Assembly (NCBI GenBank): GCA_037783545.1 | Contig: JBBELK010000008.1 | Coordinates: 139,001-203,000 of the forward strand | Direction: 5' to 3' | Length of the DNA: 64,000 nucleotides | Source: Henricia sp. BOLD:AAB3569 | Taxonomy: Eukaryota > Echinodermata > Asteroidea > Spinulosida > Echinasteridae | Part shown: in pieces, positions 20,882 to 32,161 of the stretch | How positions within the stretch are numbered: the stretch's first letter is position 1 | Layout of the letters: each line of letters starts with the position of its first letter | Notes under the pieces: model-generated | Seen by the model: the letters and a program-made list of their open reading frames with translations, nothing else | What the model was told of the DNA's origin: nothing | The model's database searches: none | Program-made: the position numbers and the translations under genes

Positions 20882-23800
20882 ACTGTCACTTTCTGCTAAA
20901 TGTGATTTGAAGCATTCGTCAAAGTGGGTTCTCAGCTGGGACAAGTTAATTTCCTTGTTGCAAATAGTACACCTTTCGGTAGTTACTTCTTCCCCAGGAC
21001 TGGTTTCTTCGACAGAAATATTGTGCTGAATGGGCCGAAGATACAATTTCGTACTAAACGTTTTGATCTCTTCAGATGTGCAAGGCCCAACATTCAGCAC
21101 CATTAGTGAACCTCTTGATCTCGGTTCACTGCGAAGTATTTCGAATCCCCCTACATCCTTCAACTTCGGAAAGGCTCTGTAAATCAATAGGAAATATTCA
21201 GGAACAATATTATTAATTTATACGGCAATTTTGTATTGGTTAGACTTCGAACACGCAAAATGAAAACCAAAGGATTCTGGAGAAAATATATTCGCACTGA
21301 GAATTACATGACAAATATGAACAAAAAAATGTAAACAGCCAAGGGTATTGCTCCTTTCGCTGGCTAATCGGCTTTTGTTCCCCCTGTATAATATCATGTC
21401 TCCGATCTGCAAAGGTAAGGCCCATCAGCCGTCCTACTTCCTTGTAGTCTGGCCTCTTCTTTGTTATCTCTATCTGCAGCCAGTTGTTATGAGCAGCAAT
21501 TGTTGTTTCATCTTCTGACTCCAAACGATCAGGTAAGTAATTCTGCAAACCCCACATCGGCGGATACTTCGGAGCTATTTTCTTAAGTTGGCCTTTAGGT
21601 GCTGGTGGTTGTTTACGTTTCCTGTTCTTTACCTCCAGCGATTCCCTGACAGTTGGATCTCTTTTGCGAGTGTTCTGGAACTTGTGCTTCAGCTTCTGAA
21701 TCCACAGTTGCTGAAACATATGCAGTGAAATGTTGTTAACTCAATAAACCTCAAGAGAGTAAGTGAACAGTTTGAAAGCAGAGGTTTGAGTTATGCTTGG
21801 AAATACATTATATTGTGACCCTTTCAAAGGTTCAAGTTATCCATGTTTAACTTGTATCACTATTTCACTGTACCGTATATGAATGCATGCTTAACTTTTA
21901 ATCACCAGAATTTCAACTAGTTTTGATTAAAAATGACACTGGAAAGTGAAAGTTTGATCAGGTTCTTAGTAACATGTACATGTACATACATGTACATGTA
22001 CATGTACATGTACGTGTATGTACGTGTATGTACATGTACGTACATGTACGTACATGTACGTACATGTACAAGAAATGAGATTAAATGTAAATGCTAAACA
22101 GAACACTCGAACACTTCACACAAAAAATGGGATGAGAGAAAAATCACTTAGGCAGATGTTCTACTGAGAGAGTATACCACTGTGCCTTAAAGTTCAGATG
22201 TCTCGGGTTTGAATCCTTAGGAGGGCCATGTAATTTTTTCTCTCATGTTTGGTTGTTTCATTTCAATGGCACAATACCATTTCCAAATACTGTGTTAATA
22301 TTTTACAATACATTAAAGAACAATTTGAATTGCATAAAATGTAATACCTTCTGGTTTGCCATGCTCAAGTCAGTGAAAAGCGGGTACTTCAGCAGCAGCT
22401 GTTCTACAAGTTGCATGTAGTCTGACGGCGTTGGATACCTATGATGAAATTTAAAGTTGAAGATATCCACATAATTTTAGGTAAACAGACCAACCGTGTC
22501 AATGGAAACTACACTTAATATTATTTTCATGGAAAGTTGAATACCAGTATGCAATGTGGAATACAAACTATACTATATCTTCCAAAAAAGTTCCCAGAAC
22601 CAGCTATATCATGTAGCAACATCGTGTCGTATTCAATATTTTCTGATTAAACTTTTTTTAAATGCATACATGTAAAATTGTATTGGCATTTACTTACAGG
22701 GTGTGCAGCTGGACAGCTTCAAAGATAGTGTCGAGGATCACTGTTTCATTTGCAGTTGACAATCTTGCTCTGGTCTTAATCTTGTCGGTTATCAGATCCG
22801 GAAGTGCTGGTAATTTGAAAGTGGCAATCCAGCCAGATGCTGATGCCCCTTTCGAAGGCCCTACTTCTCTGGAATGAAAGAAATGTCACTATTTTTAAAA
22901 AATATACACGCGAGTTCATGTGCTACATGTACATACCGGTACATGTAACATGGCAGGCCTTGAAATAACCCACAGCACCACAGCAATTTGTAATTAGTCT
23001 TGAAAGGGATTCCAAAGTAGTTGGTTCGTCATAGACCCGTGAACAGGGCTTCGGAAATCCTCTGCCCTGGAACCGTTTCTAACCCCAAATCTCGACTTTG
23101 TGCCAACTCGCATTTTACTGAAAGTTAATTCGGTCAATTAATTTTTGAGGTACGGATCAACGAACTTTGGACTAATTAGCATAACCTGCTATGTTTGGAC
23201 AATTATACCTCTAAAAGTAATGGACCTACAGAGATAAACTTTACATCATTTTAAAGCTCTTGAAATGGCCTTTATTTTATAATATTACATCAAAATTGTA
23301 TCTCGTACCACAAAAAAGTTATGTGAATTTATAACCTTTGACCTTGATTTGCAAAAATGCGTATTTGTCAAAATGCGTATTTTTTTTTTATCTGTTAGCT
23401 AAAGATGTATTAAGGAACATTTCCAGAAAGATTTGGGATGGGCACTCTTACAGTTTTTGAGTTACGATAATTTAAACACTAAATAACATGTAAATGCCAT
23501 GTAAATAACATGTAACTGTGTATGTACCGGTACATGTTATTTCAGTTCTCGGGGTTTCTCAAAGAGTCCAATCAACACACCAAATTTCATTTCAATCCGT
23601 GATGGTCAGGTCCAAAAGCTCGTTGAATTGACACGGAATGACATTTCTTGTGGTTTTCAAACAAACTGAATCATTAAAAGCCAAGATTCACAACTTTAAA
23701 TGCAAATGCATACTCACATTTCTTGCTGTGTTGGTACCGCACATGTACCTAATGGAATAGTGACTGGTAGAGTAAGGATTTGTACGGGTACAACAATCTT

Positions 23801-24005
23801 CACCTTGGACATTGGCGGAACTACTTCCTCTGCTTCAGTGTTGATGAATTCTTCAAAGTCAGTGTTCCAAAGCTGAAGCAGTAAGTCTTGTCCTTCAAGC
23901 TCTGGGAAGATCTCATAGGCTTTATGCATGAGGTCCCGTGATTTCACATTTTCTTTGTCTGGCACATCTGTTAATTTCTTAGAGTCATTCCACATCAACA
24001 GAAAC
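20882..24005 (-). CDS. Multi-exon host-type gene, SAMD3-like/uncharacterised family (partial)
   Basis: Five exons can be drawn on the minus strand: 24005-23718, 22868-22698, 22438-22348, 21710-21337 and 21176-20882. All have AG acceptors and GT donors (several GTAAGT or GTGAGT), and the exon phases join without error, about 406 codons in all. Exon products include FLLMWNDSKKLTDVPDKE, LPALPDLITDKI, YPTPSDYMQLVEQLLLKYP, DETTIAAHNNWLQIE with KKRPDYKEV, and a Cys/His cluster ERCTICNKEINLSQLRTHF. The layout (proline-rich LP-x-LP, YPT-x-x-x-Y, MWG-x-x-NYLP) matches multicopy uncharacterised proteins of fish and marine invertebrates often labelled SAM-domain (SAMD3)-like. Both ends are missing: upstream exons with the start, and downstream exons beyond the GTAAGT at 20876-20881, were not found. 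Function unknown. Confidence 0.6.
21966..22076. repeat. ACATGT/ACGT simple repeat
   Basis: About 110 bases of alternating ACATGTAC and GTACGT words, within an intron of the gene above. Similar short runs recur at 24543-24575, 26701-26725 and 34400-34530. Confidence 0.85.
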
Positions 24006-24572
24006 CTATGCAAGTACACACATGATTATACATACCAGTAAATATGTACATGTACTCAGAATTTGATCCAAATTGGAGGGTCAACTTGAGATTAATGTAC
24101 TCCATTCATTTACATGTACATGTTCAAAACTGTCCACATGTAAAACATGTTCTAATACGTTTCTTTTGTTTATTCTGCATATGGGTAATTTCCAAAATTA
24201 GGGGTCCAAAAGTGTGAGATGCTTTTAAAGATTTTCAAGTGTGTTTAGTGATTGAAAGTGGTTTTCTAGTAGAAAATATGTATTTTTATTTTCATAAATA
24301 CCACTTAAATTTAACGTCTGTGTGTGGATAAGGCACCAAGGTTAATGCAAACTCATTCTACAGCTAACCCAGGACACCAAATTCTTATTCAATATAATGG
24401 AACAAATTATGAGCCTTTGTGGTCTTTTGTTTCAAATATGTTTTTAGTAATCACAGAACAAAATATTCAAGAAATTGGTGCATGTCCCCTGTAATCACAG
24501 GCCACAGTCTATTACTGAGAATTTGTGATCATGAGTGGCGATTTTTGATGCACATGGTGTCGTACATGTACA

Positions 24573-25010
24573 TGGGTCTGTCCACAGTAATGGGGTACAT
24601 TTGAAAAATAAGTCAATAATTCCTTTCAGATGTCTTTAGTTTATCTCAGAATTAAAGAAATGTCCTTGTTTTGTTCTCAGGAGATAACTTTTGCCCAAAA
24701 AAGTAACAAATTGCTGCCACAACATACATTTTAAAAAAGTAAGTGCACAAATTTTCCTATTACGCATGTAACATGGACAGTCAATTTTGTGACATCTTTT
24801 TCCGTCTTTGTTACATGCGTAATAGGAAAATTTGTGCACGAGGTTTTCACAAATGTATGTTGTAGGACTATTTTTCTTACTCCTTGCTAAAATAGTTATT
24901 TCCTTAGTTTAGCTTGATAATTTAAAGATAAAATTAAGACATTTGAAGTGAACTGGGACCTAAGATCTTGAATGTTACAGAATTGTACACCATTACCGTG
25001 GACAGACCCA
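24573..25010. mobile_element. Foldback MITE, TGGGTCT family, copy 1
   Basis: Ends TGGGTCTGTCCACAGTAATG and its inverse near 25010 (CATTACCGTGGACAGACCCA). The inner parts also pair, for example the AACATACATTTT and GCACAAATTTTCC stretches and their complements around a centre near 24790, so most of the 438 bases can fold back. No credible ORF; the short frames here are by-products of the palindrome. Confidence 0.7.
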
Positions 25011-26189
25011 CATACATGTAAATAGAACACTAAACATTTTGAATTACCCATATCTCGCTTAGAAGTTCAATAACAGTATCATGTGATTCTTGTGATTTAT
25101 ATCTTATGTACTGGTTTCAGAGTAAAAAACTAATTGCAATAAAGACCAACATGAGAGCTACTGAAAATAAAATGAAAAATGAAAAATGTACGGGGTTAAA
25201 AGGGAGGAGCGCTGGTAATCTTCCAGGCAACAGTGCCACAAGGGGTCCCGCAAGGCCGGCCGTTTCCCAAGTGAGGGCACAAGGACCCAACCCGGTACTT
25301 TTCTCAGGTCCGCACACCTCCGGGTGACGAAGGGGTGGCACTGTGCCCATCCAATCACCAGCACAGCTGGCCTTCCACGATCCCCTATCCAAACACAATA
25401 CAAAGAAAACGAAAAAGCCAGATTTGTTGCGGTTTATGGATTGATAAAGCTACAGTCACATTGGAGGTACGGTAGAGCACGGTACAGCACGGTTGAAGAT
25501 CGGCGTCTACCGTGCGCCACCGTGTACGTACCGTGTTCTATGTGACTGTATCTTTACATGTAGGTCCTATTGTAACAGCGAGGGAGACCATCAGGCTGCA
25601 TCTCTTGATAAAAAGACAGATTAACTTGACAGATAAGACTCATGAAAATATTTTCACGCTCTTTGTGATCGTTTCAGTTGCGGTTTTTTTTTAGAATAGC
25701 CAAAAGAACTTCGAGGTAAACGGAGGCTCTCGTACAGGAATTTCGAGTTACGGAGGTTTTCGCATACACAAAAGCCTATTTTTATGTCGGGATGTGACAT
25801 TACTTCGAGGTAAACGGAGTTTCGAGGTATCCATCAATGAGTCCTAACATTTTATAGGCTCCATTTGTAGCCCACATACAGTTGTACATGTATGTATGCT
25901 TAATGTGGTATAGTTGTTTTTTCTTTAATAAATTCTGTTAGTGTTTTATAGACCATTTTATTGAAAATTGTTCCAACTAACCCCACGCTCCCCTATCTGT
26001 TCTTGGCAAAACACCACAATTCGTTTTAATTATTACCAAAATGTGTCAAACTAAGAGGGAAACATTTCAATTTTTCGAAAATACTTTGAAATTTGAATTT
26101 GTCTGTCAATAACAATACACATAGTGTTTCCCCCAAAACATTTTTAAAGCGTAGTGGTAAAATATATACGAGATGAGATACATACAGTA
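25011..26189. other. Non-coding stretch with GC island and small hairpin
   Basis: No gene recognised. About 25195-25400 is markedly more GC-rich than its surroundings (GCCGGCCGTTTCCC, CACCTCCGGGTGACG), with overlapping frames on both strands that show no family likeness. The repeated phrase TTCGAGGTAAACGGAG occurs at about 25710 and 25804. The rest is AT-rich single-copy-looking DNA. Confidence 0.4.
25451..25550. mobile_element. 100-bp hairpin MITE
   Basis: TACAGTCACAT (25451-25461) is exactly inverted at 25540-25550, and the inside continues as an imperfect hairpin with repeated ACGGTA/TACCGT words. The flanks AAAGC and TCTTT are nearly complementary, so the arms may extend slightly. No target duplication is clear. 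Confidence 0.5.
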
Positions 26190-26638
26190 TGGGTCTTTCC
26201 ACAGTAATGGGGTACATTTGAAAAATAAGTCAATAATTCCTTTCAGATGTTTTTAGTTTATCTTAGAATTAAAGAAATGTCCTTGTTTTGTACTCAGGAG
26301 ATAACTTTTGCCAGGTAAGAAATTGCTGCCACAACATACATTTTTGAAAAGCTTGTGTACAAATGTTCCTATTTCGTATGTAACGTGGACAGATCATTTT
26401 ATGAATTTTGTTTCCGTCTTTGTTACCGGTACATGCGTAATAGGAAAATTTGTACACAGGGTTTTCACAAATGTATGTATGTTGTAGGACTGTTTTTCTT
26501 ACTCCTTGGTGAAAAAGTTATTTCCTCAGTTTAGCTTAATAATTTAAAGATAAAATTAAGACATTTGAAGTGAACTGGGACCTAAGATCTTGAATGTTAC
26601 ACAAATGTACATGTTCCCCATTACTGTGGAAAGAACCA
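26190..26638. mobile_element. Foldback MITE, TGGGTCT family, copy 2
   Basis: Same family as 24573-25010: starts TGGGTCTTTCCACAGTAATG and ends CATTACTGTGGAAAGAACCA. The interior matches copy 1 with small indels. Confidence 0.65.
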
Positions 26639-26640
26639 CA

Positions 26641-26702
26641 TGGGTCTGAAAGGAATTATTGACTTATTTTTCAAATGTACCCCATTACTGTGGAAAGACC
26701 CA
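26641..26702. mobile_element. 62-bp deletion derivative of the TGGGTCT MITE
   Basis: Begins TGGGTCT, jumps directly to the family's right-end sequence (GAAAGGAATTATTGACTT) and ends GTGGAAAGACCCA. It lies two bases after copy 2. Only the outer seven bases survive on the left side. Confidence 0.5.
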
Positions 26703-27104
26703 TGTACATGTACAGGTACATGTATACGTGTGCGTTGTCTGTTCACTTTCGCCATCCGATACTGTCATACTGCCATGATACAAACAGTGGATTTCTGGAG
26801 AGTTTTCACTTCGTTCATTGTACATTTATCAGTTTCATTGTCTTTTTGTATCGATTTTAATATGAGAGCTCAGAAAGCAATATTCTGAATGCGAAAGGGT
26901 AGTGGCTGATTGCTAAAGGGTAGTGGCACCACTACAGTACTCTATAACGCTTTGGGGGATTAAACCCTGACATAATCATGCATGACAGATTTACACCTTT
27001 TTGGTGACTAGTATATCATGTTGTGTTTCTGGCCAAGGATTTGACATAGTCAGTGTCATTAGACATATTAGAGCATGTTACAAGTTTATGTGTACCGGTA
27101 CAGC

Positions 27105-28386
27105 TTACAAAATGTGATGTCTGATGACAATAAGCTGTCCATAGTCTGTATTATATATGCCGAGTGGATAATGATCTGCCAGTTCCGTCACTTTGAGCAG
27201 TTTGTTTTCAGTTTCACATTCAGCAGATATTGCGTAGGCATGAACATGTTGCACATAGTCAACTGTCTGGACAGGTTTGCACAGAATATGGACAATTCCA
27301 GCAATTATGAAGCTCATTTGAACGATTCCAAAGCGATACTCATTCTCCAGTTTTTCCAGAACAACTGCAGACCCTGCATGGTACCATGTTCCGTTAGATG
27401 CCACATGTTTCACTGTGTACACATCTCCCTGCCTTGCAAGTGGGAAGATCAACCGTTGTACATCTCTTGGCAATTCAGCGACATGCTTCAGTTCTCCTCC
27501 AGTGTGTTCGATTACATCTTGGGTAAGAAATTTGTCAGACTTAGACAAGCCCCAGGCTTGATGATACTGATGTCTCTCTGCCAGTTTTCAGGATGTTCTT
27601 TCTATTCTTCGTCCTCCATGCTACTTGTTTGAAGTAGAAATGCTTTGCTTCAAAACGGAGTGTCCAGCAGTGTATTAGTGGACCATACTCCAAAAGAAGC
27701 CCCGGATAGTGCACAATGTAGTGAAACTTGGGTTTCATGGAAATGTCTGCATATTCCGTGTAGTAGCGAGACAGAAATAGCTCAATGAGATAAGCAAGAA
27801 ATTCACATGTCACTCGGCTCACTTTAGGCATCACACAATACTCAACCACATCCAGAAGGAGCAATAATGCTACCCACTTACTGTCTCCAAATGGCACTGC
27901 GTGGCCAACCATGAGGGGTAGCAAACGTAGCAGGCACCAAGCCTGTGCTGCTGTTTGTCTAACTTTGAAGCTTCCCATTTCAGATGACATCACACTTAGC
28001 TTGTTTCTCTTGTCACTTGCAGCATAGGGAAAGCTGGAAATTTGCTCGTTCAAAAACCGAAGTGAGAAATATCCCTGCAGAACACAGTGTTTAATGGTGT
28101 TGCCTACCACCTCTGGTACGATGCCCTCAAAAACATCATGTGCAACATCACCAGGAAGCCCACTGGTTACATGAAAGTACTGCAACTGATTGAATGCAGA
28201 ATCACGTTTCACGCCATACAGCGATGCCAAATTAGGATTTTCCTGTACAAGCTGAACCTGTTGGTCATACGCTTCCTTGGATCGTATTTCCAGATTTTCA
28301 CCAGTGAAGTGTCTCTTTAGTGTTTCTGAAGTTACGTTGCAGATACGACACACACGTCCATGATGAAAGTGTTCCTGAAAGCCACC
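27105..28386 (-). pseudogene. C-terminal part of an uncharacterised multicopy zinc-finger gene
   Basis: Minus-strand frames encode GRVCRICNVTSETLKRHFTG, FHVTSGLPGDVAHDVFEGIV, AWCLLRLLPLMVGHAVP, KPKFHYIVHYPGLLLEYGP and FEAKHFYFKQVAWRTKNRKN, then after a one-base shift near 27588 (an AAAA run) continue to a stop at 27105. This order of motifs is that of a family present in many copies in fish, cnidarian and echinoderm genomes. Its function is unknown, and conserved acidic and His residues suggest a transposase-like or domesticated origin. The N-terminal part lies at 32162-33284; the two were one coding stretch before a 3.77 kb insertion. Insertion plus frameshift make it a pseudogene. Confidence 0.6.
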
Positions 28387-28786
28387 TATTAGTTAGGGCA
28401 TTTTAGCAAATTTTCAAGCCATCTGTGAAAAAATTGCTTACCAATAGCTTTCTTCACCAATGTGTTCATATGGGTGTCTACTAACACCTCTCAATTTATT
28501 CCAAACCAAATCCACTGGGAAAATTCTGGGGAGCCAATCAAAGTTGGGGTACCCGGAGGGCCTGGGCAAAAAAATAGAAAAATAAAAATTTACCAATATT
28601 AGCTTGTGGGATGTCTATCTAGGGGTTTTGGGGGGTGCTGAATCGATTCCAACTATTAGTTTTGAGTAAAAACGACTCCCTGTCCATAAAAAAATATATA
28701 TATGAAAAATATATTTTATAAAAATCTTACAAGCAGAAACAATTAAAATCTCGATTAGTCAGTTGAAACCTCGATTAGTCAGTTCT

Positions 28787-30600
28787 CTAGTTCACCTCAC
28801 TCCTCTCGTCATCTGGCTGGTAGATGTTCTGGCAAGAGTTACCATGACAGTTGCCGCAAGCAGAAATACACTTGACTCCCTGCTTTTTATAGCAGCACCT
28901 GAGTGTGCTACAGTCCCCCTCACAGTTGCAGCTGACAAACTTCAGAAGATAGTCCGGTGCAATGGGGTCTGTTGAAGGGACCGGCGCATAACCTTGGTCA
29001 CCGAGCTTCCCATCCGTAGTCCAGGACATCCAATGATGGACTTTGCAGCACCAACCAATCTCTAGTCTGGAGATAAGCCCGGAGAGAGTGCTGTGCTGCA
29101 GCTCCTGTTGTCGGGGGCAGTTTATCAGGTTTGATGCTCCCAGCAGCGGCCCGCTTGCTGAAGATGTCAAATCTCAAGTCCCCCAAGTCTTTGGGTGGTT
29201 TCCCGCGGAACATGAGCTTGAAGAGTTCACAGCCAGCTTTGATGATGTCATCTTTCTCGGCTCTGATGTCCAGAAACACGTCCATGGCCGTCTCCGCTTT
29301 GTCAGTCTTGCAGAGCTTGTTTAGCAAAGTTGATTTGCTAAACCCAGAGATCGCAGACACTGTATCACAGCCGGAGAAGCTGTGCAAGAAGATCGGATAC
29401 TTCCAGTATCTCTTTGGAAGGGCCTCCCGGATCTTTCCGACATCGTAAGATGTTTATTTGGCTGTTGTGAGGAAGATCGGGTGGTCTGCAGCATGATAAA
29501 TCAGCATAACCATGACGTCGGTGTCCTCAGCCCTCACCTCAACATGCGACTCTCTTGTCTCATCTAGAGCTGCCCGGACAATAGAGGTGTCCGCATCATC
29601 GGGGCATTGCTGTACACTGATCCCATTTCTACCGAATGTCTCAGCAAGTAGCATGCAGAATGGGCTGGGCCTTGTTGCTCTTGTTGTCGAGGAACGTTTC
29701 TCTTGGAACGATGCTTTTGATGTCTGGGCGAAACAGAGTGTTGCAGCATGCGTTCTTTGTTCGTCTCAGGTGATCATGGTCCTGCATGGTGGAGCTGCCG
29801 TATCTGTCAAAGACCACAGTGATCCGTAGGCACTGGCTCCCCATGGACTTCACAAACCGGAGGTAGCTCTCGGCGATGTCCTTCCAGGTGAGGTTAGCCT
29901 CCCACCCGACATTGTGCAGAGGCCACCAACCATCAATCACAAGGCTCGTGCAGGGGGGTTGTTCAACGGGTTCCACAAATGCCTTCAGGACCCTTGCTAG
30001 AACAGCCTTTTCTGGCTTTCGCAACTTCTGGTGTTTGTCAAATAGAGACATCGGTGTTGGCGTCAACTCAAATCGCAGGGCTTGTTTGGTCTTGATTTCG
30101 CGCTCACTAATGATGATGATGCGGTTGAAGAGCTTGAGTGAGTCAATAACCAACTTCATCCCATTGACTTTGGGTCCACTTCTGAGGCTCTTTAACGATT
30201 TGACCTTGTGCTTAGTTTCCATTGTATCCAGAACAGTTTGTCCATCCATCTTGGCCTGTATGGCTCTGCCAACCTCCTCTGCCTGATCAGCGTTGACTGG
30301 GTCCTCGGGAGTGCTGCTGAACTCCGTGGAGAAGGACACCATGGTCTTCCTGTCCCGTGTTGCATCGAAGGGGTTGACTTCCTCCAACCATCCAACAATG
30401 GCGTTGACAGCATCATCGTCTTTCCTTATCTGGACTCTTGTGACGTCTGTGTGGACAGGTACCCCACGTTTGTTCATGCCTCCTTCCAGCTCTTGGTGAA
30501 TGAACGAGAAGTGGTTTAGCGTCTGAACCCAAGACTCATGAGCAGATTCGTTCCGGAAGCGTCCTCTGTTCAGACCGCCTGAGGACTTGGCCTCACACAT
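28787..30600 (-). pseudogene. FEN/PIN-like nuclease with Cys-rich tail, left-arm copy
   Basis: Minus-strand frames give, in order: CEAKSSGGLNRGRFRNESAH near 30600; a helical region; LVIDGWWPLHNVG and RITVVFDRYGSS; DDADTSIVRAALDE and RAEDTDVMVMLI; MHSFSGCDTVSAISGFSKST; and a C-terminal cluster of about ten Cys (CNCEGDCSTLRCC, then CGNCHGNSC). The D-x-x, DAD and DTD motifs fit the metal-binding acidic residues of PIN/FEN1-like nucleases. The Cys-rich tail resembles CXC/tesmin-type DNA-binding repeats. Frameshifts at about 29640, 29420 and 29060 break it. The true N-terminus is missing at the spacer edge. Confidence 0.55.
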
Positions 30601-30610
30601 GATGCAGAGG

Positions 30611-31743
30611 TGGTTGGCAGAGCCATACAGGCCAAGATGGATGAACAAACTGTTCTGGATACAATGGAAACTAAGCACAAGGTCAAATCGTTAGAGAGCC
30701 TCAAAAGTGGACCCAAAGTCAATGGGATGAAGTTGGTTATTGACTCACTCAAGCTCTTCAACCGCATCATCATCAATAGTGAGCGCGAAATCAAGACCAA
30801 ACAAGCCCTGCGATTTGAGTTGACGCCAACACCGATGTCTCTATTTGACAAACACCAGAAGTTGCGAAAGCGAGACAAGGCTTCCCTAGCAAGGGTCCTG
30901 AAGGCATTTGTGGAACCCGTTGAACAACGCCCCCTGCACGAGCCTTGTGATTGATGGTGGGTGGCTTCTGCACAATGTCAGGTGGGATGCTAACCTCACC
31001 TGGAAGGACATCGCCGAGAGCTACCTCCGGTTTGTGAAGTCCATGGGGAGCCAGTGCCTCCGGATCACTGTAGTCTTTGACGGATATGGCAGCTCCACCA
31101 TGCAGGACCATGATGACCGGAGACGAAAACAAAACCGCATGCTCAGCTGCAAACACTCTGATTCGCCCAGACATCAAAAGCATCGTTCCAAGAGAAAAGT
31201 TCCTCTACAACAAGAGCAACAAGGCCCAGCCCATTCTGCTACTTGCTGAGACATTCGGTAGATGACATCATCAAAGCTGGCTGTGAACTCTTCAAGCTCA
31301 TGTTCCGCGGGAAACCACCCAAAGACTTGGGGGACTTGAGATTTGACATCTTCAGCAAGCGGGCCGCTGCTGGGAGCATCAAACCTGAGAAACTGCCCCG
31401 ACAACAGGAACTGCAGCACAGCACTCTCTCCGGGCTTATCTCCAGACTAGAGATTGGCTGGTGCTGCAAAGTCCATCATTGGATGTCCGGGACTACGGAT
31501 GGGAAGCTCGGTGACCAAGGTTATGTGCCGGTCCCTTCAACAGACCCCATTGCATCGGACTATCTTTTGAAGTTTGTCAGCTGCAACTGTGAGGGGGACT
31601 GTAGCACACTCAGGTGCTGCTGTAAAAAGCAAGAAGTCAAGTGTATTTCTGCTTGCGGCAACTGTCATGGTAACTCTTGCCAGAACATCTACCAGCCAGA
31701 TGACGAGAGGAGTGAGGGAGATGCCGGGGAGTTCGACGAGTAG
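30611..31743 (+). pseudogene. FEN/PIN-like nuclease, right-arm inverted copy with deletion
   Basis: The plus-strand counterpart of the left-arm gene, highly similar: RAIQAKMDEQTVLDTMETKH, RITVVFDGYGSS and the Cys-rich end (CNCEGDCSTLRCC). It lacks the segment with the DAD/DTD and SGCDT motifs: the frame passes from LLAETFGR directly to DDIIKAGCELFK near 31260. Several indels shift the frame before that. The FDGYG version is the family-typical form, where the left copy has FDRYG. Confidence 0.55.
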
Positions 31744-32161
31744 GGTGAACTAGAGAACTGACTAATCGAGGTTTCAACTGACTAATCGAGATTTCAATTG
31801 TTTCTGCTTGTAAGATTTTTATAAAATATATTTTATATAGGCATATATATTTCTTTTATGGACAGGGAGTCGTTTTTACTCAAAACTAATGGTTGGAATC
31901 GATTCAGCACCCCCAAAAACCCCTAAATAGACATCCCACAAGATAATATTGGCAAATTTTTATTTTTCACATTTTGTTTACCCAGGCCCTCCGGGTACCC
32001 CAACTTTGATTGGCTCCCCAGAATTTTCCCAGTGGATTTGGTTTGGAATAAATTGAGAGGTGTTAGTAGACACCCATATGAACACATTGGTGAAGAAAGC
32101 TATTGGTAAGCAATTTTTTTCACAGATGGCTAGAAAATTTGCTAAAATGCCCTAACTATAT

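Larger units (their letters stand above)
28390..32158. mobile_element. 3.77 kb foldback DNA element with FEN/PIN-like nuclease
   Basis: Terminal repeats start TAGTTAGGGCATTTTAGC (28390) and are exactly inverted at the right end (to 32158). The trinucleotide TAT is duplicated at 28387-28389 and 32159-32161. The two halves are inverted copies of each other: left arm 28390 to about 30275, right arm about 30611-32158, with about 335 bases of unique spacer. The right arm lacks roughly 380 bases present in the left (counterpart of about 29250-29632). Three-base duplications occur in CACTA-like and Academ elements, and Academ elements carry an XPG-type nuclease, but that assignment is unproven. Confidence 0.75.

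Noticed and set aside
22140..22240. tRNA or SINE at a GGTTTGAATCC box
   Set aside because: The B box is present but no matching A box or stem structure; it lies in an intron and is too weak to call.
29043..31469. Many overlapping ORFs on both strands in the foldback element
   Set aside because: They are antisense or shifted translations of the two inverted nuclease copies, not extra genes.
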